Shown here: positions 32,496 through 44,439 of the stretch, one piece after another
Position numbering within the stretch: position 1 is the first letter of the stretch
Layout of the letters: each line of letters opens with the position of its first letter
NCBI RefSeq assembly: GCF_036785885.1
Contig: NC_092316.1
Span: 50,663,001 to 50,727,000 of the forward strand
DNA: 64,000 nucleotides
Origin: Coffea arabica
Lineage: Eukaryota > Streptophyta > Magnoliopsida > Gentianales > Rubiaceae
Direction: 5' to 3'
The notes under the pieces: generated by a model
The model's input: only the letters and a program-made list of their open reading frames with translations
What the model was told of the DNA's origin: nothing
Database searches by the model: none
Translations under genes and position numbers: made by a program

Positions 32496-33080
32496 TTTGG
32501 AAGTTTATAATATCTTTTCATTATTTGGGAGTTCTGGAGAAAAAAAGGAGATGAAATAACTTTCCTTTGTTTGGAAGTGGAGAAAAGTGAAAAGACAAGA
32601 TTCAATTTTACATAAAAACCCTTAAATCTTAAGATACCATGAGAATTTTATTAGGTTATATAGTTATATTTTAATCTTTTAAGGGTAAAAATGGCATATG
32701 GTATAATTCATTTAACTCACTCCACTTTCTCACGTTTTCCGTCCGTTTTAGGCAGAAAGTTTTTCTGCCGTGGAAGGGAGTTGACATCCGTCCGTTTCTT
32801 TTCAATTCTTTCCTATTCAAAGTTCTCATGGGTTTTGGAAATTACACTTATCTCCCTTAACTATTTAAGGGTGTGTTTGATAAAACCAAAATTTGAATTA
32901 TGGAATCTAAAGTTTGAATTCATTAAATTATTGAATTGTTAAGTATTTAATCTAATACATTTGAGTGCATATCATATTCACTTAATTTTGTGAACAAGTT
33001 TTGCCTAAAAAATTTAGTATCATTTAATTAATTCAGTTCAATTTTTTATTATCATGTTCACTATTGAAATGAGGGTTTTT
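32496..33080. other. Intergenic stretch with a MITE-like piece (32871-33060)
   Basis: The segment 32871-33060 starts GTGTGTTTGATAAAAC and continues with TATGGAATCTAAAG and ATTGAATTGTTAAGTATT, matching the minus strand of 5757-6044. The rest shows nothing beyond a probable promoter region of the MAG2-like gene, in which no firm TATA box was identified. Confidence 0.4.
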
Positions 33081-34894
33081 GCCACTTAATCTCATTTAAA
33101 AGGAAGGCAGAAAGAGAGAAAAAGAAAAAGAAAAGACAAGCCAAGAAAGAAAGAAGAAATTTCTGCAAAATTTTTCCAGGAGAAAGGCTGACTTTTCAGC
33201 CCCCTTTCGGCCCAATTCTCTCCATTGATACAGCTTCGCTTGAGGAGCTTTCAATTTCTCCACAATCTACGAACTTAGTAGAGCAAGTTTCATTTAGAAA
33301 TCGTTTGCAAAAGATGTCCCGAAGCCCTTTGAATTTGGCCTCCAATTTGCTGCTATGATTTCCCTGGCGCAAGTCTGAAGCTTCATCAACCTGCTTCCAT
33401 TCACGTTTTTCTGATTTCAGTCTGGTCATAAAGCTTCATCAGGTATTTCCCCAACTTCTCCTTGTTTGATTCGACATTAATGCAAGATATTTTGAGCGTG
33501 TTTATGGAGGTAAATGTTCAAGAAACTTAGATCCATATATTTTCATGATTATTTAGTTTTTTGGACCTTATTTGAAGTTTAGGTAATTATATAATGCTAC
33601 GAGCTTAGTGTATGTGGAAACTCAGTTTGAAAAATGGGGTTCCGGCCATGTTTGGCAAGAATTTTTAGGTTTAGTTTATTAAGATGATGTTGGGCTGATC
33701 TTTTCCTTTTAACAAAAATAATCCGGTTATTCATTGGGTGGGAGTGCTTTGGCTAAAAAAAGCCAAAACCAAATAAAAAAGAGGAAAATGGCCCAACGTG
33801 GGTAAATCAGAAATAGATTTTACAATTAGAACCCTAGTCTTTTGAATAATTTTATTGTATCTCTAAAAATTAAATTTCTTTCAATTAAGTCTTTAATTTA
33901 ATTACATTTTGGTCCCTAAATTTTATTTTTCTTTGATTTTACCCCTAATTTTTGTAAAATTTATAATTTGATCTTAAAAACTTCTTAATTTTTGTAATTA
34001 GATCCCTGATCTTTATTATTTTTTAACTACAATTGTTCATCTCATTTAATTGTTAATCATGCTTTATTGAAATGCATTTAATTAGTAATTTTTAGGGATT
34101 TAATGTTTATTCAAGTTTCTTTGAAATAAATAAAGTGAATTTGCTATATGTTTACATTTTCTTTCAAATTGTTAATTAAATTGGTGCCTTGATTATTTTG
34201 TTAGTTTTGGAGTATAAATAGGGCAAGTTCTACCTCATTTAACCACTACTTCAAGGGAGACACTTTCTATTATTATTTTAAGTTTTTCTATGTGTTCCTA
34301 TGTCTTTCTTATGTATGATTGCATGTCTTAAGTGCTTTTTCTTTTATTCACTCATTTTTATTCATTTTAAGTTTTCATTTATTTTATTTAATTTTTGATA
34401 ATTATTTGAAAGGTATTTAAATGTCAAATTGCAATAGATAGGTGCCCAATAAATGTATTTAGTTAGGCAATGTAATAGATAGATATTAATTTTTGTCAAA
34501 AATATAATTAGTTAGATAAATGTTATAGATAGATTTATTATTTTCAAAATTTTCCTTCTAGAGGCCTGTTTGGAAGCCAGGTTTTTAAGCAAGTTTTTTA
34601 CCTACTAGTTTTTTAACAACTTTTACTACATGATCCCAAAAAACTTCTCAAAATTTTTTACCTACACACTTCAAAATACCCAAAACACAAAAAAAAAAAA
34701 AAAAATTCCCTTCCCTTTTTTTTCTTCTTCCTCCCCCATCCCAACCCACCACCACCTCCGTCGCCGACCACCACGTCCGGCGCGGCCTCCACGTTTCCTT
34801 TTTTTTTTTTTTTTGCCTTTCTACCTCTCCACGCCATCTTCCCTTGCCATCCGCTCCCTTCACCGGCAGTTTGTACCCTTTTTTTTAAATTGAT

Positions 34895-35272
34895 GGGTGC
34901 TTGAAGACGTGGCACACTGCAGATCATCGGCTTATTCGGACGTACATGGGACATGTCAATGCCAGGAGATTCGTCGGGTTATCCGTTTGAAGGGGCGGCG
35001 GCCTGCTTAGCTGTGGCTCCAAGGACAATCAAGTTGTTGTCTACGATAAGAGATGGGGCTCGTCTATTTGGGTCAAGAGATTCGAGCCATCCTCTGCTGG
35101 AGCCCCGGCTCCAGGTTGAGCTGAATATTCCGGGTGGGAATATTGCGAGCCTATAGGTGCAGGGTTTCTGAGCAGCGTATGTTGGAGGCAAATGGGAGAA
35201 GACCAATGCACACTCGTTGCCGGCGGCTCAAACGGGATCCTGCAAGTTTTAGCGGTAGCAGAAAAAGAATGA
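34895..35272 (+). pseudogene. RUP1/RUP2-like WD40 C-terminal fragment
   Basis: One plus frame, 126 codons to a TGA at 35270-35272, reads as the last WD40 repeats of a REPRESSOR OF UV-B PHOTOMORPHOGENESIS-type protein. It opens CLKTWHTADHRLIRTYMGHV, then NARRFVGLSV, then LLSCGSKDNQVVVYDKRWGS, then FLSSVCWRQMGEDQCTLVAG and GSNGILQVL. These wordings are those I recall for RUP proteins, relatives of the COP1/SPA WD40 domain that bind the UVR8 photoreceptor. Two in-frame TGA codons interrupt it (34988-34990, probably a former Trp codon, and 35117-35119). The N-terminal two-thirds of the protein is absent. No splice signals are needed. It sits wholly inside the TIR element. Confidence 0.75.
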
Positions 35273-35395
35273 GCCAATAGTAAGGTGATCCTTCTTATAG
35301 AGTAAGGAGAGGGGAAGGCTGAAAATTGCAACAAAAAAAAAAAAGTTGACTGGCTTGTGGAGGAGTTGCGCCTTGACTGCCGGGCGAAGGAAGAG

Positions 35396-35690
35396 GGAGG
35401 GGGAAGGGCAAAGGGGAGAAGAAGGGGAAAGGGAGGAGAGGGGTGGCGGGAGGTGGCATTGGAGGAGGTGCTGGTGGAGGAGCCGATGGTGGTGCTGGAG
35501 TTGGAGGAGGTGCAGGTAGTGGTGGTAGTGCTGGTGGTGGCGTTGGAGGAGATGCTGGTGGAGGAGCAGGTGGTGGTGTAGGAGGTGGGGCTGGTGGTGG
35601 AGTTGGGGGTGGAGCAGGCGGGAGAGTAGGAGGAGGGGGTGATAGGAGGCTGCGTTGCGTTGTTGCTGCGTCTGCGTTGTTGCTGGGATG
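35396..35690. repeat. GGWGGY-type coding-like low-complexity tract
   Basis: Imperfect GGTGGAG/GGAGGTGCT repeats read as poly-glycine on the plus strand and as a proline/alanine-rich extensin-like string on the minus strand. The minus frame (35295-35789) is open for 164 codons, but its ends are low-complexity phenylalanine and serine runs. It may be a further captured piece or simple repeat growth within the TIR element. I do not call a gene. Confidence 0.6.
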
Positions 35691-36659
35691 AAGAAGAAGA
35701 AAAAGATAGGAAAGAAAAGAAAAAGGAAAGAAAGAAAAAGAAAAAGAAAGAGAAAGAAAAAAAAAAGAAAAGGAAAAAAGTTTTTCCACCTTACAAAAAT
35801 TTCTACAAAAAAGTTTTTCACCTTACAATTTTACAAAATTTTTTCAAAAACTTCTACAGTGTACTACAGTAAAGTTTTAGACAAACTCTCAAAAAACTCA
35901 GGTTCCAAACAGGCCCTAGTTAGAACCCCCCAATATAATAGTTAGTTTTTATTTGCTTGCATGCTTGTGTGCTTATGTGTTTTATTCGCTTTCTTTAGGA
36001 TTTTTACATCTAAATATTATACTTATGTGTTATGTGCTCTATATGTTTTATGTGTTTATTTGTTTTATTTATGTTTTATTTATTTATTTATTTGTTTATA
36101 ATAAATGTACGACGTCACCACACTAGTCCAATGTTAGTTGTGGTATTTCTCTCTGATTTCTCACTAGTCCAATGCTAATGAGGAATTGTAGAAATGGGTT
36201 AGTCCAATGCTAGACCCTTTAAGCAGTTTTCGCGTTAGATTCATACCTTGTGTGACATTTATTGCATCTCATGCATTTTTTCCTACTTTTAGATTATTTT
36301 CAATTGCATGACATTTTCCCCCACTATTATTCCCTTACCCTCTATATGTTTGGACCATATTATTTATAATTACATTTCATTTTAGGAAATTAGAAGTAGG
36401 TTAGTCCATTTGCTTAACTAGGTTAGAAGAGTCACTCTTCGAATATGGGAAATGGACGAGTATGATTTTTTAGTCTTAACATGCTATTATCCCTCTATAA
36501 GAAGAAAAATTGAGTAATGAATCTTAGGCCCCCTCCCTCGCGTACCCGTTATGTTGTATTTCCCTCTGTTAAGTCATGTATATTTTTTTATATATTATAA
36601 TTTCCTTTTTTTCGAGTCACATTTTTGCATTTTTCATGACCTTTTCAAAAAATCATTCT

Positions 36660-38746
36660 TGGGCATCACAATTAATGTGATTGGCATCTCTTTTCTTTTG
36701 AAATTTGAGCATAGCAAATGTTCCCAAAAACCTTCAAGTGTTTCACCGATGGCTTCCTTCCACTCTATGTTTCAATTGGAGCTCGATTCCACATGGCCTT
36801 TGTAGGGTTTTGATTGAGCAAATATATAGCTATATAAATGGCTTCAATCCAAAATTTCTTTGGCAAACCTTTGTCATGTAACATAGATTTTGCCATCTCC
36901 ATCACAGTTTGATTCTTTCTTTCCAAGACTCCTTTTTGTTGTGGTATATAGCCAATGGTCAGCTGCCTTTCCAAACTTTCATCTTCACAAAATTCTTGAA
37001 ATGTATTTGAGGTGTACTCCTTACCATGATCACTCCTCAATTTTTTGATGTAATAGCCACTTTATTTTTCAACAAGACTTTTGAACTTTTTAAAAATTGA
37101 AAACACCTTGGATTTTTCTTTCATGAAATAGACCTAAGTTATTCTTGAAAATCATCAATGAAAAGGATGAAATACTTGTTGTTTGCCAAGTGTACAACCT
37201 TCACAAACGTTATGTTTCTCCTCAATTCTTGATAAGCCATATGCCATCCCTCTTTGTTGAAGCATTTTGAGCCTATGAAAATTCAAATGGCCAAATCTCT
37301 TGTGACACAACCATAAATCTTCATTGACATGTGCTTTCAAGACTTGATTTCCATTATAATTGAATTTGATTGGAAAACTTTAGCTGGCTTGCATTAAGAT
37401 TTTCATCACAAGCTGTCTACTACCCTTTTTGTCATAGATGCAGCACTCATAATCATCAAAGTTAAGTGCATATTTATGCTCAAGAAGCTGTCCAAGACTC
37501 AATAAATTTTGGCCTAAATCAAGAACAAATAAAACATCACGAATGAACTTCATACCTTGCTTGGTTTGGACATCAATTGTTCCCAATCCTTTTGCTTGAA
37601 CTATGACTTCATTTCCCATCTTCACTTCAATCTTTATAGATTTATCCAAGTCAATAAAAATGAATTTATCTCTTATCATATGATTGCTACAACAGCTGTC
37701 AATGTACCACATATTGTTCTTGACTTTAGTGGCCATGTGAAAAGCATAGAATAATTTTCCTTCTCCTTACTTGTCTTCTGAAAATTGTGCATGATGATTG
37801 GTTTTGAATCTGCAATCCTTCTCAATATAGCCAAATCTCTTGCAATAGTAGCACTTTGGCTTGTCTTTGTGCCAATAATCTTTCTCAAGGTGATTGGTTT
37901 TGCCAAAATAACTGCAAGGTTGTGAATTTTCAGCATTAAGTCCTCTTTGAAGGTCGTTCCTTCCTCTTCCTCTTGAATTTCTGCCTCTGCCTCTTCCATG
38001 GCCATATCTACTACCTCTTTGGTAACTACAAGATGGTTCTCGTTCATTGATTTTGGGATTGAAATTCAGCTTTGATTGGAATGCACTTTCAATAGATTTT
38101 TCAGCATGTCTAGCCAACCTTCTCTCATGAGCTTTCAAGGATCCCATCAACTATTGAACACTCATTGAGGAAATATCTTTTGTCTCCTCAATTATGGGCA
38201 CCATTGGATCAAATTTTGGTGGCAAACTAACAAGAATCTTTTCAACAATTCTGCTTCACTAATTTCTTCACCAAAGGCTTTCATTTCATTTACAATTGTG
38301 GTGACTTTTGTGTAGTAATTTTGAATACTTTCATCATCACTCACCTTCAAATTTTCAAGATCTCTTCTAAGAGTTTGAAGAGTAACATTCTTTATCTTAA
38401 GATTCCCCTGGAACTCCATTTGTAGAATCTTCCATATTTCCTTGGCATGATCGACTCTTATAATTCTTGATAAAAAAATATCTGGACTCACACCTTACTG
38501 GATGTGTGAAAGAGCCTTTGCATCCTTCTTCCTATGCTCCTTAAGTGCCTTTAATTCTTGATTGGTGAGACCTTCTTCATTTTTCGGTTCTCTATAACCA
38601 TTCTCTACATATTTCCACAAATATTGTGATCTAAAAATTATTTTCATTTTGACGAACCAATGATCATCGTGCTCACTGAAGAATATGGGAATTGGAAGAC
38701 CATCACTAGTATGATTGGCCATCTTGTGTAGTTGGAAATCTCTCAA
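36660..38746 (-). pseudogene. copia gag-pol polyprotein, broken
   Basis: Gag begins at about 38746 (MANHTSDGLPIPIFFSEHDD within it). One stop at 38492-38494, where CAA has probably become TAA, separates its two halves. A frameshift follows near 38200. Two zinc knuckles lie at about 37920-37790; the second reads CYYCKRFGYIEKDC, with Tyr in place of the conserved His. Protease shows WYIDSCCSNHM, where the usual DSG/DTG has become DSC. The pre-integrase HHCC block (CHKRFGHLNF ... CEGCTLGKQ) is at 37340-37155. Integrase motifs MRSDHGKEY and LERKNQTVMEMAKS follow at 37040-36765, then VKHLKVFGNICYAQI to about 36665. Confidence 0.85.
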
Positions 38747-38789
38747 ATATTTTTGATTTTAGGGTATGAACTAAAGTCATGAAACTTTA

Positions 38790-38801
38790 GCTCTGATACC
38801 A
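38790..38801 (-). promoter_or_regulatory. Primer-binding site for initiator tRNA-Met
   Basis: On the minus strand TGGTATCAGAGC, a perfect copy of the standard plant site, lies four bases after the LTR. Confidence 0.88.
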
Positions 38802-38805
38802 ATTT

Positions 38806-39179
38806 TGTTGGATATTAGGCCAATAATTGAGAATATTTGAAGACAAAGGTAACTTCAATTATTTCTTTCTTTTATTTCCTTTTACTCATACTGTTTTGGA
38901 GCTTACAAGGTCAATTTATAGTTGTAAATGATCATTCTAGATACTTAGGAAAGATTTCCAGCCACACTTACCAACAACCTTCCTAATTTCAAACCTTCTA
39001 GATACATAGAGAACATTCCAGCTATCTCATTTACCAAATAATTAATCAAACTTCCCAATTAATTGATTTAGCACATTATTTAACACTACTAAATCTCTCT
39101 ACCATTGTATATAAATGTACTTTGCTTTATGCTCTTAGAAAAGAAATATAGAATGACTTTATAAACTTGATATATAACA
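38806..39179 (-). repeat. 5' LTR of the minus-strand copia element
   Basis: 374 bp, bounded by TGTTATATAT at the minus-strand start (39179) and ATATCCAACA at its end (38806), giving the usual TG...CA ends. A TTTATATACA box lies in the first third and is a plausible promoter. Confidence 0.75.
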
Positions 39180-42030
39180 TATTGTGATTGCAATAGTGAA
39201 TGTGATATGGCTAACTTGTTGTTCATGGGCCAAACTCTACATATCAAAATAAATTGAAAATTGACAGTTGAAATGGGGCTTAGGATTGTTTGTAAAGCTA
39301 GATTGCTTATTATCTCTTAGTTTTTAAGATAAAAAGCCATAATGACTTTTGGAGGAAAAAACAAAAAAGAAACCTCAAACTATGAGAGAAAAGAAGGAAA
39401 GGAAAAAAGAAGAAAAGATTTTTTTTTTTGTTGCTTGGAAATTTAGAAAAAAAAAAGAAATATATAAAATGGACTCACATATAAATTGGATTGTATGCTG
39501 TAGTATTTTGAGGCCTAAGGGCACTGTCTCAGTTTTCAAAAACACACCAAGCATCTTTCCATTTCTTCTCAAGTTTGGAGAAAAGATTTTATTTATTTTT
39601 AACTGCAGCACTCTTTTTCCTCCAAATAAGCCCAAAATTTGGTTCATTCTTATTTGGAAAATCTTCCAAATAATGAAAAGTCCAAATTTCTCGCATCTTT
39701 CTTTCTTTTCTTTTTAGATCTCTTACTCCTAATTGACCTATAGTAGTTTTTCCAATACGTATGGATGTTTATCCTTGTCCAGTCAATATCGACTCCATAT
39801 ATATTTACTCTTTCCCATCTTGCTTGGTTGCTTGTTAAACCAATCAACTGAATAATAATTGGCGGGTGTTTCAAACCAAAAATAATTATATGGCGAAAAG
39901 TATAAGATTCAAATAGTGTAATAGCTATATTAAGACATTTTACACTTTTCTAAAAGCTCGCAACAACTTGGCATCATTTTTTATTTTTATTTTTTTAAAG
40001 TACCCTTTTCTTTTTATATGCATTCCGAGTTCTTGGTCTGAAAGGACCTTGGTGTTTTCCCCCTCTTTTATATTTATATATTTTTTTTACTATATGACAC
40101 TTGTAGAATTTTCAAGTTCCATATAGTAGATGCATGTTCTTATGCCTATTCTTTTTCTTTCTACTCATTTAGGTAATTAAATGGGTAATTTTATTGCTAT
40201 TTTTTTTAAGTCATGAAGTCTACCAATCATGCATGCATGTTATTTAGTTATTATAAAAAATTATGTAAGCTTTTATTATTTGTGTATTTAATTCCCCTTG
40301 AATGACAGTTTTCCCAAAATTGAAAATTTCCCCTTGAATGACATTTTTTTCCCAAAATTGAACATTAGTACTATGATCTTACATTTGAATTTTTTTTAAT
40401 AATTGTAGACATTCAAAAATGTTTCAAGTACGGAGATTATTGTACTTGGTCATCAATGAAATCTAAAAGGATTTACCACATAAAGTTTTGGACTCCGCAT
40501 ATAAGTTCTACAAAGTGGAATGCCTCTCTTTTATAAATTGAGATTCAAGAAAATAGGTTAAAGAAGAATTAAAGTTTGCTACTACATTGAGAAAAAGGAA
40601 ATTAGAATTCATGTACAATCATAGCCGGAGACGTGGATATGAAGGGTAATTTTCTCTGTCTCTTATCCTCATCCAGTTGCATTAAAGTTTGTTTTTTCCT
40701 TTTAATCTTTCTACCATCTTGGAGATAATGATTTCTCTCTCACTCTCTCTGTTTGTTCTACATGATAAAAAATAATATGATTTAACATATATGTAAAAAC
40801 TCATAGAACATATAAAAGCAAGCAAAAACATATATAAATTCTGTGCATTTACCTGTTTTCATTCATGCATGCATTTTCTGGTGCAAATTTTTTACCTTTC
40901 CTTTTTTTTGTTATGCAAATGCCTGCAAGACCTTTAACCCCAAAAAAAAAAAAAAAACACATTACTCTTAAGCATTAGATCACCAGCAATCCATATGGGA
41001 AGTTGTTTTCTATGCATGGAGATAGGAAATTAGGCTTTTCATGATAAAGGGAGGAAAATGTTGTCCTTTTTAGTTTTCTTGTTTCCAATTTTGATGGTAA
41101 TGTAATTGTGTACCTTTGCTTCGTTAGCAATCAAGATTCCTTTGAACCAATCTTAATTTAAGAGATTCAAATGGAAATATGATTTCTTTTTTTAACTTTA
41201 TGAATTAACATTAATTTTTGTTGGTTTAATGATTGAATCTTGTTGACATATGTATAAAATTACTTGAACATAATTTGATTTTTTTAATAGTTGCTCAGAT
41301 TGGAGTAGCTTTTTTGTGGCTCTAGTAAAATGCAAAACTTCTTCAAATAAATTAAACTACTCCTATTGTTAGACAAATATTTTTCAACGTATCTATTAAT
41401 TTCTTAAAACTCATAACATATTTAAAACCATTGCGATGAAATAAATCCTGGTGTAAGAGATTGTTTATGTGTAGCTCTTGAGCAACTGTAAAGGGTGTTG
41501 TTAGCCAAGGTCATTGTGCCAGTGTGCCTTTGCCAAGGTCATTGAGTTTTTTAAAATGGATGAAGCATATCAATTCAGTCTTACATGAATAGTAATTAAG
41601 AATTTTGGCCTACACGTAGTGTTTTCTTTACTATATTGCATGACTTGTAGTGGTTCATGTCTAATTTATTGGAACCTCAAGTAAGAAATGTTGGCAACAC
41701 AAGCATGTATCTCATAGGATATTAGGTTCAATCCATGTAGATATTATGCCCTACTAGTGTTTTTGCACATTATTTGTGTTATTTATTAAGAAAATTGTAC
41801 AATAATACTAACAAAAGAAGCTAAAAGTGTATCATTAGTTGGTGGAAGATTGAAGGAAATATTATGGTGTTGAGTATTTTTTTTTAAAAAAGGGGGGGTG
41901 AAGTTGGAACTTAAAAACTTATATAGAAAGGAATAACATTAAGTATCATTATTTACACCAAAATCGGACTCTTGCTTTATTCTATGAGCTACACTAACTA
42001 ATTAATTGAACCTTCCTTATTTATTCTTGC
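39180..42030. other. Gene-free AT-rich stretch
   Basis: About 2.85 kb with no supported gene. It has A- and T-runs (39419-39430, 40941-40955) and a duplicated short phrase, TTCCCCTTGAATGACA, at 40291-40306 and 40329-40344. The open frames at 39349-39874 are low-complexity Lys/Phe-rich by-products. Confidence 0.5.
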
Positions 42031-44380
42031 AGCAGAATATCTCTCACGTTCTCTAAATCAGCTTGTTCACAAGTCGGGATTTGTTGGTTATAAGGCTCCC
42101 AGTGGTTGTCCTCCCGTAACTCATCTAGCTTATGCTAATGATGTTATCATCTTCTCTAGTGCAGCTTCATCTTCTTTGCGAATGATTATGGATGTGTTGC
42201 AGAATTATGAACATGTGTCTGGTCAGTTGGTTAACTCCATTAAGAGTTGTTATCTGGTTCATTCTTGACTGCTGCTATGTTGAAGAAGAATTATTGAGTA
42301 GATAGCGCATTTTTCTTTTAAATCCTTTCCAGTTGAATATTTGGGATGCCCCTTATTTTCTGGCCATTATAAATTAGCTTATTATGGAGATGTTTGTCAA
42401 AAAATTATTGCTAGAGTTTCATCTTAGAAGTCTCGGTTGCTCTGTGCTAGGGCTAATTAAGCATGTGCTTGCCCAAATCCCGTCACATCTGCTAGATGCT
42501 ACGCACATGCCACGGGAAATTTTTCATTTGATGGAGAAAATTTTTGCAAATTTTCTTATGGGGTTCATCTGATGGTATTCCTAAAGTTTCCTGGATTCGG
42601 TGGGGAGACTTGTGTTTTCTAGAGTGTGAGGGAGGAGTTGGTGTTAGATCCTTGGTAGACATTTATAAGGCATTTTCTTTGAAATTATGGTGGAACTTTC
42701 AAAAAGGAGAATAATTATGGTTTGTTTTTATGAGATCAAAATATTGTTGCAATTTGAATCTTGTGCAAGTGGATTTTTCAAGACGAAGCTCTGCTACTTG
42801 GACTCAAATGCTACGGGCCAAAGAAATGCGGAAGCAGCATATGGGCTGGTTATTTTGGAATGGCAAGTCCAATTTTTTGGTTTGATAACTGGCTTGAAAC
42901 TGGTGCTTTGTTCAATAAAATTGAGGTTTATTCAGATCATTTGGTGCGGAACTTTGTCTCTAATGGCCGTTGGGATATTCAGATGTTGCAGCAACGGCTG
43001 CCTTCGAATCTGGTGTCAGAGGTGGTTAAGCTTGCTGTTCCAACATCAAATTCTTTTAATTTGATGATTTGGCCTCTTACAAAGTCAGGTTCTTTCTCTA
43101 TTTTCTTTGCATTTTTTGTTGGTGGGATCAATTAAGAATCATTCTTTTATGTTTAACCAGATTTGGCATCCACAAATTCCACTCAAGATCTCTTTGTTTA
43201 TGCTACAATTGCTTCTTTTTAAGCTGCCTTTAGCTTCTTTGTTGATTAGGTTTGGCATTCGTGGTTTGTCCAAGTGCTTTTGTTGTATTTCTCCATCAAT
43301 TGAGTCTTTTGATCACATATTTTGCTCTGGAGAATTGGCTTCTAAGCTTTGGCATTTCTTTGGAGCTTATGTCAATTGCTTCCTACTGGAGATGGTTTAA
43401 GGGCTATTTTAGCAAGTTGGTGATATTCTATTGGCGGAAATATGTATGTGTCTTTTTGTTCCTTGATTGCTACTAGTTTTTATATGTTGGAATGTGTGGA
43501 AGGCTAGGAACATATATTTCTTTGAAGGAAAAACACTGAATTTTGATATAGTATGCTGTAACATCATGCAAGATTTGTTTGCTTCATTTTCCATTAAATT
43601 TAAGTTCTAACCGATTGCAACATCTTGGGTGGTTTTTCTGGGCAAAATTGCTTCTATTCCAAAGACGTTCTCCATCAAAATGGTTAAGCGACTGCCTCCC
43701 TCTATTGGTTGTTTCAAATTTAACATTGATGGATGCTTCAAAGTTTATCCAGGATTAAGTGGGCGAGTTGGAGTGCTTATAGATTCTAATGGTCAGTTGG
43801 TGTTTGCATTTGCTTGTCATTTTGGGATAGCCTCAAGTTTGCAAGCTGAGGCCAAAGCTTTGGTGTTCGGAATTCGACATTGTCATCAATTGGGGTATAA
43901 TCATATTAATGTTGAGTTGGATTCTTTAATTTTGGTTCATATTTTTCAACAAAAATGCAAATGCCCATGGTCTATTTTCTCAGAGCTAGAAGAGATGTTG
44001 TGGATGACAAGTCTGCTTTTTTTATTGTTCCTGGTCTATAGATAGAATACTATGTGTTTGTCTCGCATACTTTTTGTAAAAGCTAAAAAGATTGCCGATG
44101 CTTAATCTAATGAAGGATGTGTCACTAGATCTTCTTTGATTTAGACACAAGAGTCAGAACATCCAAAGACAGTTAAAGGGGAAATTTGAGTTGATAGATT
44201 ATGATTCCCATTTGTAAGGATGTGTAAACGTTAATTTTGTTCTATTTGGAATATTATTGTAACATCTTCATGTACTTCTGGATGTCAGGTTTATGCCTAT
44301 CTCTGTTTTAATAATTAATAAAATTTGGAATTGACATCCCTTTCCTATGTACAGGGTTTGTCATTAAAAAAAAAAAAATT
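42031..44380 (+). mobile_element. LINE (L1-type) retrotransposon, 5'-truncated
   Basis: ORF2 domains appear in order across broken frames. The C-terminal part of reverse transcriptase is at 42031-42260 (EYLSRSLNQLVHKSGFVGY, then HLAYANDVIIFSS). The YADD box reads YAND at 42131-42142, so the catalytic Asp is lost. The thumb block SFPVEYLGCPLFSG follows at about 42330. The zinc-binding region zf-RVT (IWHPQIPLKISLFMLQ) is at about 43160. An RNase H domain lies in an open 138-codon frame at 43629-44045. The 3' end has AATAAAATTTGG and a 13-A tail ending near 44380. The 5' half (endonuclease, fingers) is absent, as in typical truncated insertions. Confidence 0.85.
43629..44045 (+). pseudogene. LINE-encoded RNase H domain, still open
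   Basis: 138 codons. The acidic residues expected for RNase H activity are visible: Asp in FKFNIDGCFK, Glu in LQAEAKALVFG and Asp in VELDSLILVHIF. It is the best-preserved part of the LINE, but without start context or upstream ORF2 it is not expected to be made. Confidence 0.7.
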
Positions 44381-44439
44381 GAACAAGATCTTGTACAAGT
44401 ACGTGGCAAGCCTTATAATGCCAAATTTAATATGAAAAT

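Larger units (their letters stand above)
34562..35916. mobile_element. TIR DNA element carrying a WD40 gene fragment (Pack-type)
   Basis: The ends are inverted: the left begins AGGCCTGTTTGGAAGCCAGG and the right, reverse complemented, begins GGGCCTGTTTGGAACCTGAG, both followed by a T-rich GTTTTT run. The flanking CTAG/TAG suggests a 3-4 bp target duplication, which would fit a PIF/Harbinger-type element. Between the ends are a pyrimidine-rich left arm, a gene fragment at 34895-35272, a Gly/Pro-codon tract at 35396-35690 and a purine-rich right arm. No transposase is present. The middle is clearly richer in GC than its surroundings, as expected for acquired exon sequence. Confidence 0.65.
33081..36545 (+). 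repeat. LTR-like non-coding retroelement sequence, interrupted
   Basis: The stretch lacks coding capacity and has the texture of a long LTR or leader of a plant retrotransposon. It has a purine-rich opening, a TATAAATAGGG promoter-like box at about 34213 and a short-repeat region after 36100 (AGTCCAATGCTAG-like motif three times at 36125-36215). The TIR element at 34562-35916 is inserted in it: removing that element joins ...TTCCTTCTAG to TTAGAACCCC. No matching second LTR, primer site or coding domain was found, so the class is uncertain. Confidence 0.35.
36650..39179 (-). mobile_element. Second Ty1/copia element, minus strand, 3'-truncated
   Basis: Reading leftwards from 39179: 5' LTR (39179-38806), primer-binding site, gag, zinc knuckles, protease, pre-integrase and integrase, ending near 36650. 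Reverse transcriptase, RNase H and the 3' LTR are missing. It is a different family from the plus-strand element at 18.1 kb. Single stops and frameshifts inactivate it, but long blocks remain open, so it looks younger than the first. Confidence 0.87.

Noticed and set aside
35295..35821. Minus-strand open frames of 164 and 190 codons rich in Pro, His or Leu
   Set aside because: They are products of the GGW/GGY simple tract and flanking purine runs inside a TIR element; no signal, splice or start context supports a gene.
39349..39874. Lys/Phe-rich open frames on both strands
   Set aside because: Low-complexity A/T runs; no domain, no codon regularity.
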